A DNA stretch of 64,000 bases. Origin: Akebia trifoliata. Lineage: Eukaryota; Streptophyta; Magnoliopsida; Ranunculales; Lardizabalaceae. A program made the position numbers and the translations under genes. Positions 35,288 through 46,984 of the stretch are shown in pieces. The notes beneath the pieces were generated by a model. That model was not told the origin of the DNA. It did no database searches and was given only the letters and a program-made list of their open reading frames with translations. Each line of letters opens with the position of its first letter. Within the stretch, counting starts at the first letter, position 1. The DNA lies in NCBI GenBank assembly GCA_017979445.1, contig CM030714.1, forward strand, positions 17,045,892-17,109,891. Direction: 5' to 3'.

Positions 35288-35680
35288 TACAGACCTCTAA
35301 AGGGCAGATCGGTCAACCCCAGACATATTTTTCTTTTCGATCAGACTTGACCAAGAGGTCAATGTATTCGAGACCAATCACCCCTAGATTAGTTTACCCA
35401 CAATATATTGCTACTCCACCATCAAGTTGTAAGGTTCCTTCATCACTGAGTCATAGAGTAGTTGGAACTCCGACGATGCCAGTAGGACGAAGAGTACCAA
35501 CAAGGTAGGCTCTAGTTTACCAACTACCCACTCCACAAAAATCTATGAAGACAAAATCATTGACATGTTATGCGTATGGTTAGGTGGGACATATCATGAG
35601 AGTGCCATCTATCACAATCGCAAGCTGGGGTTGTGACCCAAGTTTCCAATGAAATTTTGGAAGGTATGAATTCTTAACAT
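35288..35680 (+). pseudogene. gag remnant of element A, 3' part
   Basis: This is the continuation of 21187-21910 after solo LTR B. It matches the Pro/Ser-rich stretch of the C protein (DLTKRSMYS, TPPSSCKVPSSLSHRVVGTP) and then the second knuckle near 35563, where CYAYG replaces the Cys-rich CFACG and the last Cys region is shortened. It is broken by stops and indels. Confidence 0.85.
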
Positions 35681-37362
35681 AAGGTTAAAAAGTTCAAAGT
35701 CTATTTGATATTGATTCCTCTAGATCATATACTTCTATTAAGATTTTACATACTTGTTAGAGTTAGAAATTTTTGAGACGGGTCGAGTAATAAAAATATC
35801 TACACTACTGATAGACTATGATTGTCAAATAGTTGTGAGTACTATAGGGCAAAGAATGTTGATGAGATAAGCACAATAAGATAGGGTAGAAAGGAATATT
35901 GTGAGTGAAAATGTATGTGGTTGGCATGAGTATATTTATAACATGATAATGATATGGTGTTGAGTTTGTGTGAATAAAGACTAAAAGTATTTGTCGGTAA
36001 GTGATGTGTAGAATGATATGGTATCAGGTGATTAAATAAGGCAGTATATGGTGATGGTAAACATTATGGGGCATAGGCAGTATGGAAAGTGTAATGATAA
36101 TAACATATTGAATGAGTGTAGTTTAGACCTTTTGGTAGGAAAGATTGGAAGAAAGGATTTTATTGTCTTGTGAAGCCTTGTGAAGAAATAACGAGGTTTT
36201 GAAAAATTAAGTAGGTATCTACAGAATATAGATGTGCAATCTGAAACTGAAATTTTGTATGTGACAAAAATGAACGAGTATTTGGAGGTGAACTTGATGT
36301 GTGAAAAATGCATTTCATTAGGAGAGGTAAGAAATAAATTTAGGATACTAGGGCATGTTGGATTTGACGATTGTATAAGTTAAAAATAGTGTTCAAAAGA
36401 TTAGAGTTACAGTAGGGAAGAGTTAGATAGAAAAATTAGTTTTGAAAGTAAAGTGGGTCAATGTAAGATGCGAGAAAGAATAATATTGTGACAATGTTGC
36501 ATTAATGGTGACTTAATGGAATTGTGAGAAAATAGATGAAGAAGGTAAGATAACGATATTACTTATAAATTGAAATTCATGAGAGATAGTTGTGAGATTT
36601 TTAAAGGTTAGTTGTGGTAATATCAGTATTTTATGATAAATGCAAATATGTATGATTTAGGCAAAATAAAATTACATGAATAAGGATTAATTGATATTAC
36701 AATGATAGTGAAGCAATAATTAGTCAATGCTATGATTTTCGGAGTAAAGTAAGAAAACCTGTGGCTTGCAGTTTATGGGACTGTTTAAGGTAGTTGAACG
36801 GATAGGCCTATTGACTTATAGATTGATTTTATCACCACAACTCGAACAGATTCACGACGTATCCCACGTACCTATGCTGAGGAGATATCGATATATGGGA
36901 AAAAAATGTTTTGATGTGATTTGCAAAGTTAGTGTTAGTAAATGCTTACATTATAGTAGTGGTGTGTTTGTAGTAAGATCGCATATTGAGGAGTAATTTT
37001 CATTGTAAGTACAAGTACACATAATAGGTGATGTAGTTGGTAAGGAAAACAAAGATAAAGGATAGAGAAGATGTGAAAGGACTACCGATTGGTGGGGAAT
37101 TTGTATAGTGTGAGTTGAATGTTGTCTCAAGGTTATACAAATAATATTGGAGTATGAACTTGAATTGGAGAAATTAATTGATGGATATATTGGGTTGATG
37201 AAGGATAGGTGACATGAAGTTTATGAGTCATAAATGAAATTGGCTTGAGATCAAGAATAAATAATAGTCGCATATAGGTGTTGTTGGTTATACATGTCGT
37301 GTTAGTGGAATGACAACAACGTTTGATAAGGTATAATTTCAATTTCGAGAAAGAAATTTTTA
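35681..37362 (+). other. Internal region of element A after gag, mostly non-coding
   Basis: It aligns with the internal DNA of C. No enzyme core is seen. The one recognisable protein trace is at 36766-36996 (separate entry). The PPT AAGGGGGGAGAA follows at 37365-37376. Confidence 0.75.
36766..36996 (+). pseudogene. Integrase C-terminal remnant of a chromovirus-type pol (element A)
   Basis: The frame reads FMGLFKVVERIGLLTYRLIL and then LEQIHDVSHVPMLRRY. This is the block that ends gypsy integrases, usually written FIGPFEI-ERIG-VAYRL-LP and IHDVFHVSMLRKY. It shows that the family descends from an element with a full pol. Nothing of the catalytic core is left upstream. Confidence 0.85.
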
Positions 37363-37376
37363 TTAAGGGGGGAGAA

Positions 37377-38070
37377 TGTAATATCCTGAGTTTTTAACTC
37401 GTATCTCGAGGAAATCTAATAGTAAAATTTTGAAAAAATTCTAAAAGAAAAACTTAGAGTAAAATACTCAGATTTTGTTACGTTCTCTTTCAAGAAAAAT
37501 AGACTTTGCCATTAGATTCAAAAAGGTCAAAACATATACTTTAGCCTGTAAACAAGCTCGAATTCGAGTTTAGATGAAAAAGTTATAAAATCCTCGAATA
37601 TCGTGTTGAGTGGAACTCAAAACAGTGAAATTTTATTAGAGCGAGAATCAGGAAAATTCGACGTAACCATTAGTTCGTAATGAAAAATTATTCGAAATGG
37701 AATATTCATTCATCCAATTCCGAGTCCGGGAAGCCAAGATATCATTGACCATCAAAATAAATAGAAAATTACAAGGATGCCCTCAGTTTTATTATAAAAG
37801 AAAGTTGACTTTCTTTTTAAGTCATTATATTATTCTCCAAAAAACCAACTCTTTCCAACCCAAGGGTTTTGACTCATTGATATGTTGTGTGCAGGTTGGT
37901 GAAGGGATATCCAGGGATAATGATTGGTTGCATGTTTATTTAAATTCTTTTAGTGCAAAGGCTCTAAGTTATGTTATTTATTTTAGGTCGGGTGGCCACA
38001 GTTGCATGGTAGGAAACTAGATATCCATTCTCAACTTTGTATTGGTAATTTCTTATTTATTTAAAAAAAA

Positions 38071-38111
<41 letters not shown>

Positions 38112-39359
38112 GCTACTTGTAGGCTGTTAAAGAGCTTGTGAATGCCTAAAAAGGATAATGCGTCATATCATCTAGAGTGATATACTATCCTAGGATATAC
38201 AGTAGGAACCACCATGCTCATATGTGGTATGGGACATGTATGAGGGTGGAGTCACAACTGGAATCCGAGTCCATTACTCTCTATCTATACCAATGAATAT
38301 GTATTGTAAATGTCATATATGAATGGAGTTGTATAATTTTGGAATCACATAAATACCTGATAGGCATAGACGAAGATGATTAATCAGTGATTACTAATAA
38401 TCTAGTAGTAGTAAAACATTCTGACACATCGAAAAGTGACTCATTGCTTACGGTCACGTAAAATGGCTAGCCTGAGCTGGATAAATAGTCTAGCAAGCGT
38501 GGTAAATAGCGACCAGTCACAAAATTAAGAACTAATGCTTTATTTTAGAATATCATGTCCCGACTGGGAGCGATCTAGTCGTGAATCCCAACTCTCTAAT
38601 TCTACTACTCTACCATTGTGTAATATGTACCTGTGGTTCTATTTTGAATTATAAACTGCAAAGCATGTTTACTACTTTAATGTTGTCAATTATATTTGTA
38701 TAAGAGTAGAAATGTATAGTGAGTATTGATGACTGATGTTATGTCGACTTTTAAATTGTTTAGTTGCTCATCTTTGGCTATATGTACCAATTAATCATAG
38801 TTTAATTTATAAAAACTTTGCATTTTTTTAAATGACTCAGTATGATTACTCGATCACATTAGGTGAGGTTATTAGTAGGAATTGCTTGTGGATCTATTGG
38901 GTAACCATTATTACTCACCATTTTCTTTTTATTTTTTTAGTTTCAAAACTTGTAGTTACCGAGGCAGGCGTAGAGTCGACAAGTGAGAAATATCTTGTTG
39001 ATCAAATCGACAACTAGAATTTATTGCATGGTGAGCACTAAGGCTACACCCTTTAATGGGGTCAGTTTTATCCAGGATGTATCTAGATTTTGGGGTTGAG
39101 TGTTAGGCTCATGTTAGAGTAAGTATTTTTGTAATCCTGTATATTGTTGAATTTTCTTACTTTGATCTACTTGCATGTTAGATCTACTTAGTCTTCTGCA
39201 TTTTTATATATAAGATTTGTTGTATATTAGATTATCAAGTTTTCAAGTTTCGTGGAACGCTAACATAAATAGAGGGAGCCATATCTAAATTTCGAAATGC
39301 CACCTAGTACCTTAAGATTTGACCTTGAGTTTTGTGTTAGTATTTGGCGGGACGCCACA
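37377..39359 (+). repeat. Right LTR of element A, with a 1.25-kb internal deletion
   Basis: It runs TGTAATATCC to GACGCCACA, 1983 bp. Compared with the left LTR, the sequence jumps at CATT (37875-37878) from the point equivalent to 187 to the point equivalent to 3177. CATT is present at both deletion ends in the left LTR (184-187 and 3173-3176). An (AT)n run lies at 38070-38108. Confidence 0.9.
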
Positions 39360-40162
39360 GAAATCATCTAATTATGCATGGATTTTATTTGAAAAATGTG
39401 CCCTAGATTGAAACCCAAATCTAATTTTTGGATGTAAAATGATTTTCTAAAAAATTAACAAATAAATGGTAAAAAGGAAGAATTCATGTATGTTTAGCGT
39501 CATCTACGATACAATAGGTCTGAGATCAACTCCCAATATCCCTCTTTGTTCACTTTTATTTTTTTTTCTCCGATGAAATTACTATCTCCTTAGATCCACA
39601 GGAAGCCTTTGACGAGTATAAACTTTTCTTCTTTTTCGTCGAGTGTTAAATCTCGCTCTATAATCTTGAATCAATTTTTCTGTCTCTAGGAAGGCTAGGA
39701 TTAGGATTTTTCTTTGGAGAAGAGAATGAAAAACCTCTAAAATTTCTAATAAGTTTGATATTTATAATAACTTAAAGATGTAAATGTCATTTTTTATTTA
39801 AAAGTTTATGTCTCGAGCTCCATTTTTGCAAACTTATAGTCTATTTTAAATAATTTTTTGATATGAACCTAATGGTGTGATCAAATAACCCAAATTATGA
39901 CTCTAAAATTTATTTTACCTATTGGGTAAAAATTTCATATGAAATTCGAGTCTTCAACTTTTTCAAACGATTTTTGTTTAAGATGTGTTTACAGGCAAAA
40001 GTATGTTTCTCTCCCCTTTTCAATAAATTACCAAATGATGGATTTTCCCAAATGTTTATAAATCAAAACCCAAACTTTTAAATCATTAAATAAACTCTAA
40101 ATTTATCGTATTAAACTTCAAATCTTTTTTCAAGATACGTGATAAATTTTCAGGTCATTACA
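39360..40162 (-). repeat. LTR G (related LTR subfamily), 5' end portion, target of element A
   Basis: It aligns with about 62627-63456 of F. Read on the minus strand the LTR starts TGTAATGACCTG at 40162. The rest lies left of element A, beyond the window. TGTAA at 40163-40167 would be its right TSD, which cannot be confirmed here. Nothing coding is seen. Confidence 0.75.
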
Positions 40163-41044
40163 TGTAACGTATAATCAAACTAAACAGTTGAAATAATGCA
40201 AACTTTAATATAACATAATATTAGGATAATATCTATAAAAATATAGTAAACAATTATAATATTCATCAATATACTAATTCATTGTCGCGTCCCGCCAAAT
40301 ACTAATACAAAGCCCCATATCAGATCTCGAGGCACTAGGTGTTACCTCAAAATTTTGGTTTGGTCTCTTCTGTTTCTGTTAGCATTCTGAGGCGTTCAAC
40401 CTGTACTTGATAAATGACAGACATTATCCTGCATATATACCTACAAAATATAATACAAGTGGAAGCCTATGTACATCTAATAACGTACGATAGATCAAAG
40501 TGCGGAAGAAGAAGTTTATATATATGATTATACAAAAATTCCTCACTCTAACAAAAAGTCCTAATGCTCATTACAACTAGGGGTACAATACCAGTATTCA
40601 CTAAGTAATGGACTCTGGTCATCTATCTAACCCACCAGATGAACCTCACTCGTGCTCTATACCTGCCTCGCCAAGCTCTGAATCTGAAACTAAAAAAAAA
40701 AAAAGAAGGAAAGGGTGAGTAACAATGGTTATCCAGTAAGGAAGTAAACAATTTCTGTCAATAACCTCTCCTAACATGAACGAATAAGTATACTGAATCA
40801 TTTTAAAACATGTAAAGTTTATAGAAGAAATTACGATTAATTGGTACATATAGCTAGGGATAAACAACTAAATATTTTAAAACTCACATTACATCAATCA
40901 ATAGTACCTACTATACCATTTTCTTTTTATACATATCTAATTGATCAAATGGAAATATTAAACATTCATTTCATGTTATATATCACAATAAACCAACAGA
41001 TACATAATACACAATGGTGGAGTAGTGGAATTAGAGAGTTGGGA

Positions 41045-43987
41045 TGTAATACCCGAGTTCCTAATTCCTATCTCGAGAAAACTTTTTGATAGAAGATTAA
41101 GATAAAGTACCCATATTCTATTTAGTTCATTTTTAAGGAAATCTAAATTTACCAATGAAGTTAAAAAGGGTTGAGAAACATATATTAGCCTGTGAGTATG
41201 CTCGAATTCGAGTTCGGTTGGAAAAGTCACAAAAATCCTTGAATTTCATATTTAGTGTGACCTAAAAATAATGAATTCATGATGGAGTGAGAATTTGAGG
41301 AATCGGAATACCCCATTAGGTTCGTGGTAAAAAATTAAAGGGAATGGAGTATTCATTCATCAAATTCCGAGTTCGGAAAGTCAAATTATCATCGAAGATA
41401 GAAACAATGTGAAAATTACCAACTTTGCCTTCAAGGCTAAAATAAAAGAAAATCTGATCTCTTATTCTTCACTTTTCCTTCTCTTTAATAAACCCCAAGC
41501 CCTAACTCTTAGAAAATCAAGGGTTTCTACCTTTTTGCCTTCTCGATTCTTCGATATTGAGCGATCGTTGGACCTCTACAACAAAGAAGGAGTTGAAAAC
41601 AACATAGAGCTCTACAAGCTCACGGGCTTTGAACCTAAATTCTTTTTCGTTCTCTTCGTTTCTCACCAAGAATCAATAAGTGGGTTTCGACTCATCCCAG
41701 TCGAGGGTTCATTCACTTGGGAGAGGAGTATTGTCTCTAAGAATACTGCAACCTCCCAAGCATCTCGCATTCAAGCTCACCAACCTTGACTTTCGTACCA
41801 CTCTTTACCTCCAAATCGATCGTGGAAAGCTATACAGGTAGGATGCCTTCCTTTCTACCCTTAAGTTGTATGATATCCTCAATAGAATATAATGTTGATA
41901 AATTCATGTTAAGAATAGATATTTATAATGTTTTTACCCATTTTTAACCTTAGTTTCATGAGTGGATCGAAGTATTTAAAAAGTGGAAGAGGAACTCAAA
42001 AGGGGATTCGAAAAGTCAAGAATTCACGAGTAGTTCAGTGTTGTCGGCAGGTGCTATTGGTTCCACCGACAGAAACATGTTTCTGCCACCGACAATTCGA
42101 TTTTGTCGGCAGGAGCTGTCGATTCCATCGACATCCACCAACAGAACTAAATTTCAACCACCGATAGAAATAGTCCATTAGAATTGACTTTTGTCTTTGG
42201 GTTGCCCTCCTCATTGCCTATATATGATTTCTCACCCCTTCATCCGATTTTGAAAATGTGATATCTTAAATTTTACTTCGAATCAAGTGAAAAAAATTAT
42301 ATGATTTTTCTCATGTTGTCGAGGGCTTTCATGTGTAGAAACCCATTTTAAATTTTGACAACTTTAAAAAATCACTTTTTTCAACACTTAGCCAAATTTT
42401 GACAGTTTTTTCAACTTTATTGTTATATGATTTTATCGTGTTTTCGAAACTTTTCTACTTAACCAAAACCATTGAATGGAATTGGTTGGTGTTCTATGGT
42501 TTTCCAACGACTTTAGAAACAAAGATACATTGATAGCTATGTAGGAAGTTAATCGCTTGATTTACTGATTGATTGATGGATGGGTAGAGAAAATGTAGGT
42601 TCTCGATTGAATGATGGGACATGCCTCCGGTCTTATGTAGTGACCATGTCACATGAAACATGACAGATGGATGGGTTGATAGATTGATGGAAGGACAAAT
42701 GGATACTACTAGAGGATACTACCGAGCCTACTTTTATGAAAATAAACTAGTATATATATAGTATACAAACAAACTATTTTATTTACTAGAAAAGAGTTGT
42801 AAAAAACCTAGAAAGAGTGATACGTTGCTGTATATTCGGAAGCGACGGGTCAATCTAGGATTAGCATAAGATGTCATATGCTATTTGGTAGTATGGGATA
42901 CCTTAGAGTATATTACAACTCTTGAGATTCGGGAATTTCTCCTACTTCTTTCTTGTAAAACGTTGTGTGTAAAGGCGGTCTCTATATAGTGTAGAGGTAG
43001 GTGGGGTTCACATGTACTGCCTCTTGACAGGCTTCGATGCAAGCTCCTAGGCTAATTAGTGATCACTGTTAGTCTGTAGTCATCAAACGGTCAACCTCAC
43101 CGTTAGTTTGAGCTAGTATTGCATTCTTGGTTAACGACCAGTCTAAGCCGGATAAATGGTCATCGAACCGTAGTATGCTAGACCAGTCACAAAATCAGAT
43201 TTTAACTATGGGATTCCACATCGAATTTGAAGTTTGGAATATCGATTTGACCATAGTCGAGGTGGTTATATCGGCGTAATCCTCTGCTCTCTTAGCGACT
43301 ACACTGTCGTATTCGTATTATATATTTTTCTTCATTTTGTGATGTTGATAGATGTTTTTCACTTGAAAAATGTATATGTTACTTCAAACGATGAAAAATG
43401 ATAGATTGGAATTATTATGACTGATTACTAAGTATGCTTAGGCATTTATCGTACACTACATTATGAAAAATCTGCATGATTTAACTGTTTAGATGATTAT
43501 TCGTGCATGTATGACTCGTTGTTAGAACGGCGTTCATCCTGCTGAGTAGCATCCCCTTGTTACTCACCCTATCCTCTACCCCTTTCAGATTATCCAGCTT
43601 TTGAGGAGCCTACTTACGAGGAGCCATTCGAGGAGGTCCTCGTCGAAGGTTATGTCAATAATCTGCAACCTCCTTCAATTTGAAGATTTTTTTGGGACTC
43701 AGATTCAATGTCTTACTTTCAGATTTGTGGGAGACGATGTATTTTTTTTTTGGGAAGTTGTACTTTAGCATATGGTGGATGTTGAGGATGTCCATGGATG
43801 ATGATTTTAACTTTTAGTTTCGCTACTCTGATTTGTGGTATTTCAGTATAGTTGCCACTGTGTTTATCTTTATCTCATAGCACTATTATTCTTGTTGGAT
43901 TATCAGGTTGTGTGTATATTCACCTCACACCTCGAGATTCTGACTGATGAATCCTCGATATTCGTGTTGGGATTTTGGAGCGTGACA
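41045..43987 (+). mobile_element. Solo LTR H (F/G subfamily) inside the 3' LTR of D
   Basis: 2943 bp, TGTAATACCCGAG to GGAGCGTGACA, flanked by TGGGA at 41040-41044 and 43988-43992. The interrupted D sequence GAGAGTTGGGA|TTCATGACTAG is seen whole in the other D LTR (about 49706). Its first 350 bp follow the plan of the A/C LTRs (ATTAGCCTGTGAG, CGAATTCGAGTTCGG), so the two LTR groups are related. A weakened GTCGG/CCGAC hairpin cluster lies at 42040-42170. Frames such as 41409-41789 are taken as LTR sequence. Confidence 0.93.
42040..42170 (+). repeat. Decayed hairpin cluster in solo LTR H
   Basis: It contains TGTCGGCAGG twice, CCACCGACA twice, the palindrome CAGAAACATGTTTCTG and the hairpin TGTCGAT-TCC-ATCGACA (42117-42133). 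The last one matches the C hairpin GTCGGT/ACCGAC with one base pair exchanged on both arms. Confidence 0.75.
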
Positions 43988-46118
43988 TGGGATTCATGAC
44001 TAGATCACTCTCGATCGAGACATGATGTTTCATAATAAAATAGTAGTTCTTGATTTTGTGGCTGGTCATTGTTTACCACACTTGTGGGATCATTTATCCA
44101 GCTCAGGCTAGTCGTTTGTCGTGACCGTAAGCAATGGGTCTATTTTCAATATGTCAAAATGTTCGACTACTATAGATTGTTAGTGATCACTGACAAATCA
44201 TCTTCATCTGTGCCTATCAGGCGTGCATGTGATTCCCAAATATACAAACCATTCGTATACGACCACCTTTACATTACAAGTTCACTAATAAAGATAGAAA
44301 TGAATAAACCCAGATTCCAGTTGTGACTCCACTCTCATACGTGTCCCATACGACGTATGAGCTTAGTGGTCCCTACTGTACATCCCAGGATACCACACCA
44401 CTCCGGATGATATGACGCACTATCCCTTCAAGCATTCATAGACTCTTTAACAGCTTACAAAATAGCTATATATATTATTTTCATTTGAAAACAAAAGAAA
44501 AATTAACAATAAAAGATTGATAATAGATATCCAATTTCCTAGCCTGCAACTATGTCCATCCAGCCTAAAATAAATAATAGAACAGAAAAGTAAATAGTGT
44601 CTCGGGCTAACAGAAAGTAAATAAACATGCAACCAGTAACATTATCCCTAGATATCTATTCACCAACCTATACACAACACAATAATGTAAAATGCAGACA
44701 TCACCCTTCGTGTGTGACTTGACATTTTACCGTTTCATACCCTTTTTCCCTTTTCTGATTTTTATAGTTTTCAATCTCTCAAACAAGATACCACTTTCTA
44801 ATATTCTTCAACTCAATGTAAGTTCACTAAATATTAAATCATTTTTTCAACTATGAAATTCATATTTTTTCAATAACATTAAAATATACAAAACTTAGAT
44901 CAAAACGGGGTTCAAGCGGTGCACATGACCCAACTGACAGAATTAACCAGTGAAATATCCTACCCACGTATAATTTGATATAAAATACAATTAAACATAT
45001 AAACTATACAAGTTATGGCGTAAATTTGGAACAACGAAAAAGAATGCTATATTTTGAAAATATGTAATAAATTTCTGATAAAATCCTAAATGCAATTTTC
45101 ATAAATCTACGATTACCGATAGAGATTGAGAGTTCTTACTATTACTGTACGAGATGATCAAAGCGCGGTATAGAAATCGAGACCATTGATATGAAAATTG
45201 GGACGAATCAAATTTCGAGGTAGTTGATTTTTAAATTTGACCCGGTAGTTTCGAAGATCTCGACGCCGTTGTCATTTCTCCCTTCTGCGACTGATGACAG
45301 TTTGACCCCGATATAGATAAAATCTTAGGTCAAAGTTACGAAACCCCCGTATATATATATACGACTGATTTTTAACGATACGAAGTGAAAAATGTGAGAA
45401 AATGGAAAGAACTTCGGTGAATTTTGTAGAGAATGAGGTTGTGGACTTTTCTCCCTTCTGCGTCGACGGTCAAAGACGGACCGTTTGCGACGAATCGGAG
45501 TTTGAAAATTGGGAAGAAAATTATTTTTTTTTTAAACTCGTTGGCTGGTTTTTTTTATGACGACTTTGGAAAAAGAATAGTGTTTTTATAAAAAAAAATA
45601 TTTATATAAATGCGGGATGAAATTGATATTTTTCCTATTATTTCGTTCGATGATAACTTGATTGTTCGGACTCAAAAAGTGATAAATGAATACTCTATTT
45701 TATCTTAATTTTTCATTCCCTAAAATTGACGTCATTTTCGTTTTTAACGATAATTCGACTTTTTGGACTCCAAAAATGACAAGTAAATAGTCCATGTTCA
45801 AAAAAATTTCGTTATGAACCCAATGATATGATTGAATCTTGATAATTATTGCTCTAGCAAAAAGTCATTATTTTAGTCTGGTCTGACTCGATAATCGAGG
45901 AGTTTATAACTTTTCTGTTCGGATTCGCATTTGAGCGTGCATACAGGCTAAAATATGTTTTTTGATCATTTTAAATCTAGTGGTGAGGTCAGATTCCATT
46001 AAAAATTATCAGAAACATCCTAAAGTTTTACCCTAATTCCCACTTTCAAGATTTTCTCAAAATTTTACTATTTATTTTTTTTTATCGAGATACGAATTGA
46101 AAACTTGGGGTATTTACA

Positions 46119-46984
46119 TTCTCCTCCCCTTAATAAATATTTCGTTCTCAAAATTAAAGTCATACTTTATCAAACTTCGTCGTCACCATACTAACACAAC
46201 ATGTATAATAAACGATATTTACCCTCAATTATCATCTATTCTCAATTCTAGCCAATCTCATTTTCAATTCATGATTCATAAACCTTATGTCACCTATTTT
46301 TCATCAACCCAATACATGCATCAATTTATCACTCGAAATCACTCTCATATTCCAACTAATCCATTATTTTTATAATCCTAAGATAACAATCAATTCACAT
46401 TATATCACTTTCCCTCCAATATCTATCAGTAACAATCCTTTCACATATTTTTTATTATTTATCTTTACTTCTCTCACCAATTACACCGTCTATTATGTTT
46501 TACTCATGCTTGTCATGAATATTACTCTCTGATGCATTGACTTATTACAAGTACATCACTACTATTTGTACACCATTCAATACTTCTTAATAAAATAATA
46601 AACCACATCCACATTTAATATATCCTTACTATAATACAAATATCTACTAACACTAAAATTCACAAATTGTAATAAAATCTCCATTCCCAATACACTACTA
46701 ATTTTATATTCAATTTAATATTTCATTTTCTATTCTACCTTACTGTGCATATTTCATCAACATTCTTTGCCCATACTACCTCAATAAATTTTTTATCAAT
46801 CATAGTCTCCCTGTGGTGTAGATGATTTCATTACTCAACCCATGTCAATAGTTTCTAATTCCAGCAAGTGTGTAAAATTTCAATAGAAATATATGATCTA
46901 GAGGAATCAATATTGAATAAAATTCCAAGTTTTAACATTATAATTAGAAACTATACCTTCCAAAATTTTGTTGGAAACATGTAC
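46119..46984 (-). other. Internal region of D between gag and 3' LTR, non-coding
   Basis: It starts with the reverse PPT (TTCTCCTCCCCTTAATAA) and then very AT-rich DNA that aligns with E (52632-53090). Plus-strand frames such as 46097-46375 are chance. No pol motif is seen. Confidence 0.75.

Larger units (their letters stand above)
1..39359 (+). mobile_element. Element A: gag-only Ty3/gypsy LTR retrotransposon, interrupted by three later insertions
   Basis: Plus-strand element whose left LTR begins about 315 bp before the window, judged from its TATA box at 102-109 against offset 416 in the right LTR. Its parts are left LTR (1-20832, in pieces), a degraded PBS (20835-20846), gag remnants (21187-21910 and 35288-35680), decayed internal DNA, a PPT (37363-37376) and right LTR (37377-39359). 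With the insertions removed it is about 8 kb. After 39359 the sequence GAAAT CATCT resumes element G; the matching stretch of F near 62630 carries the same GAAATCATCT uninterrupted, so GAAAT is the likely TSD. LTR and gag sequence match C, D and E, so A is an older member of the same family. No protease, reverse transcriptase or integrase core is visible. Confidence 0.88.
40283..46118 (-). repeat. 3' LTR of element D, in pieces (40283-41044 and 43993-46118)
   Basis: Together about 2.9 kb. It begins (minus strand) TGTAAATACCCC at 46118 and ends GGCGGGACGCGACA at 40283. H sits inside it. No gene is seen. Confidence 0.9.

Noticed and set aside
41409..41789. 126-codon frame as a possible host gene
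   Set aside because: It lies wholly inside solo LTR H, at the place equivalent to non-coding LTR in C, and shows no known motif.
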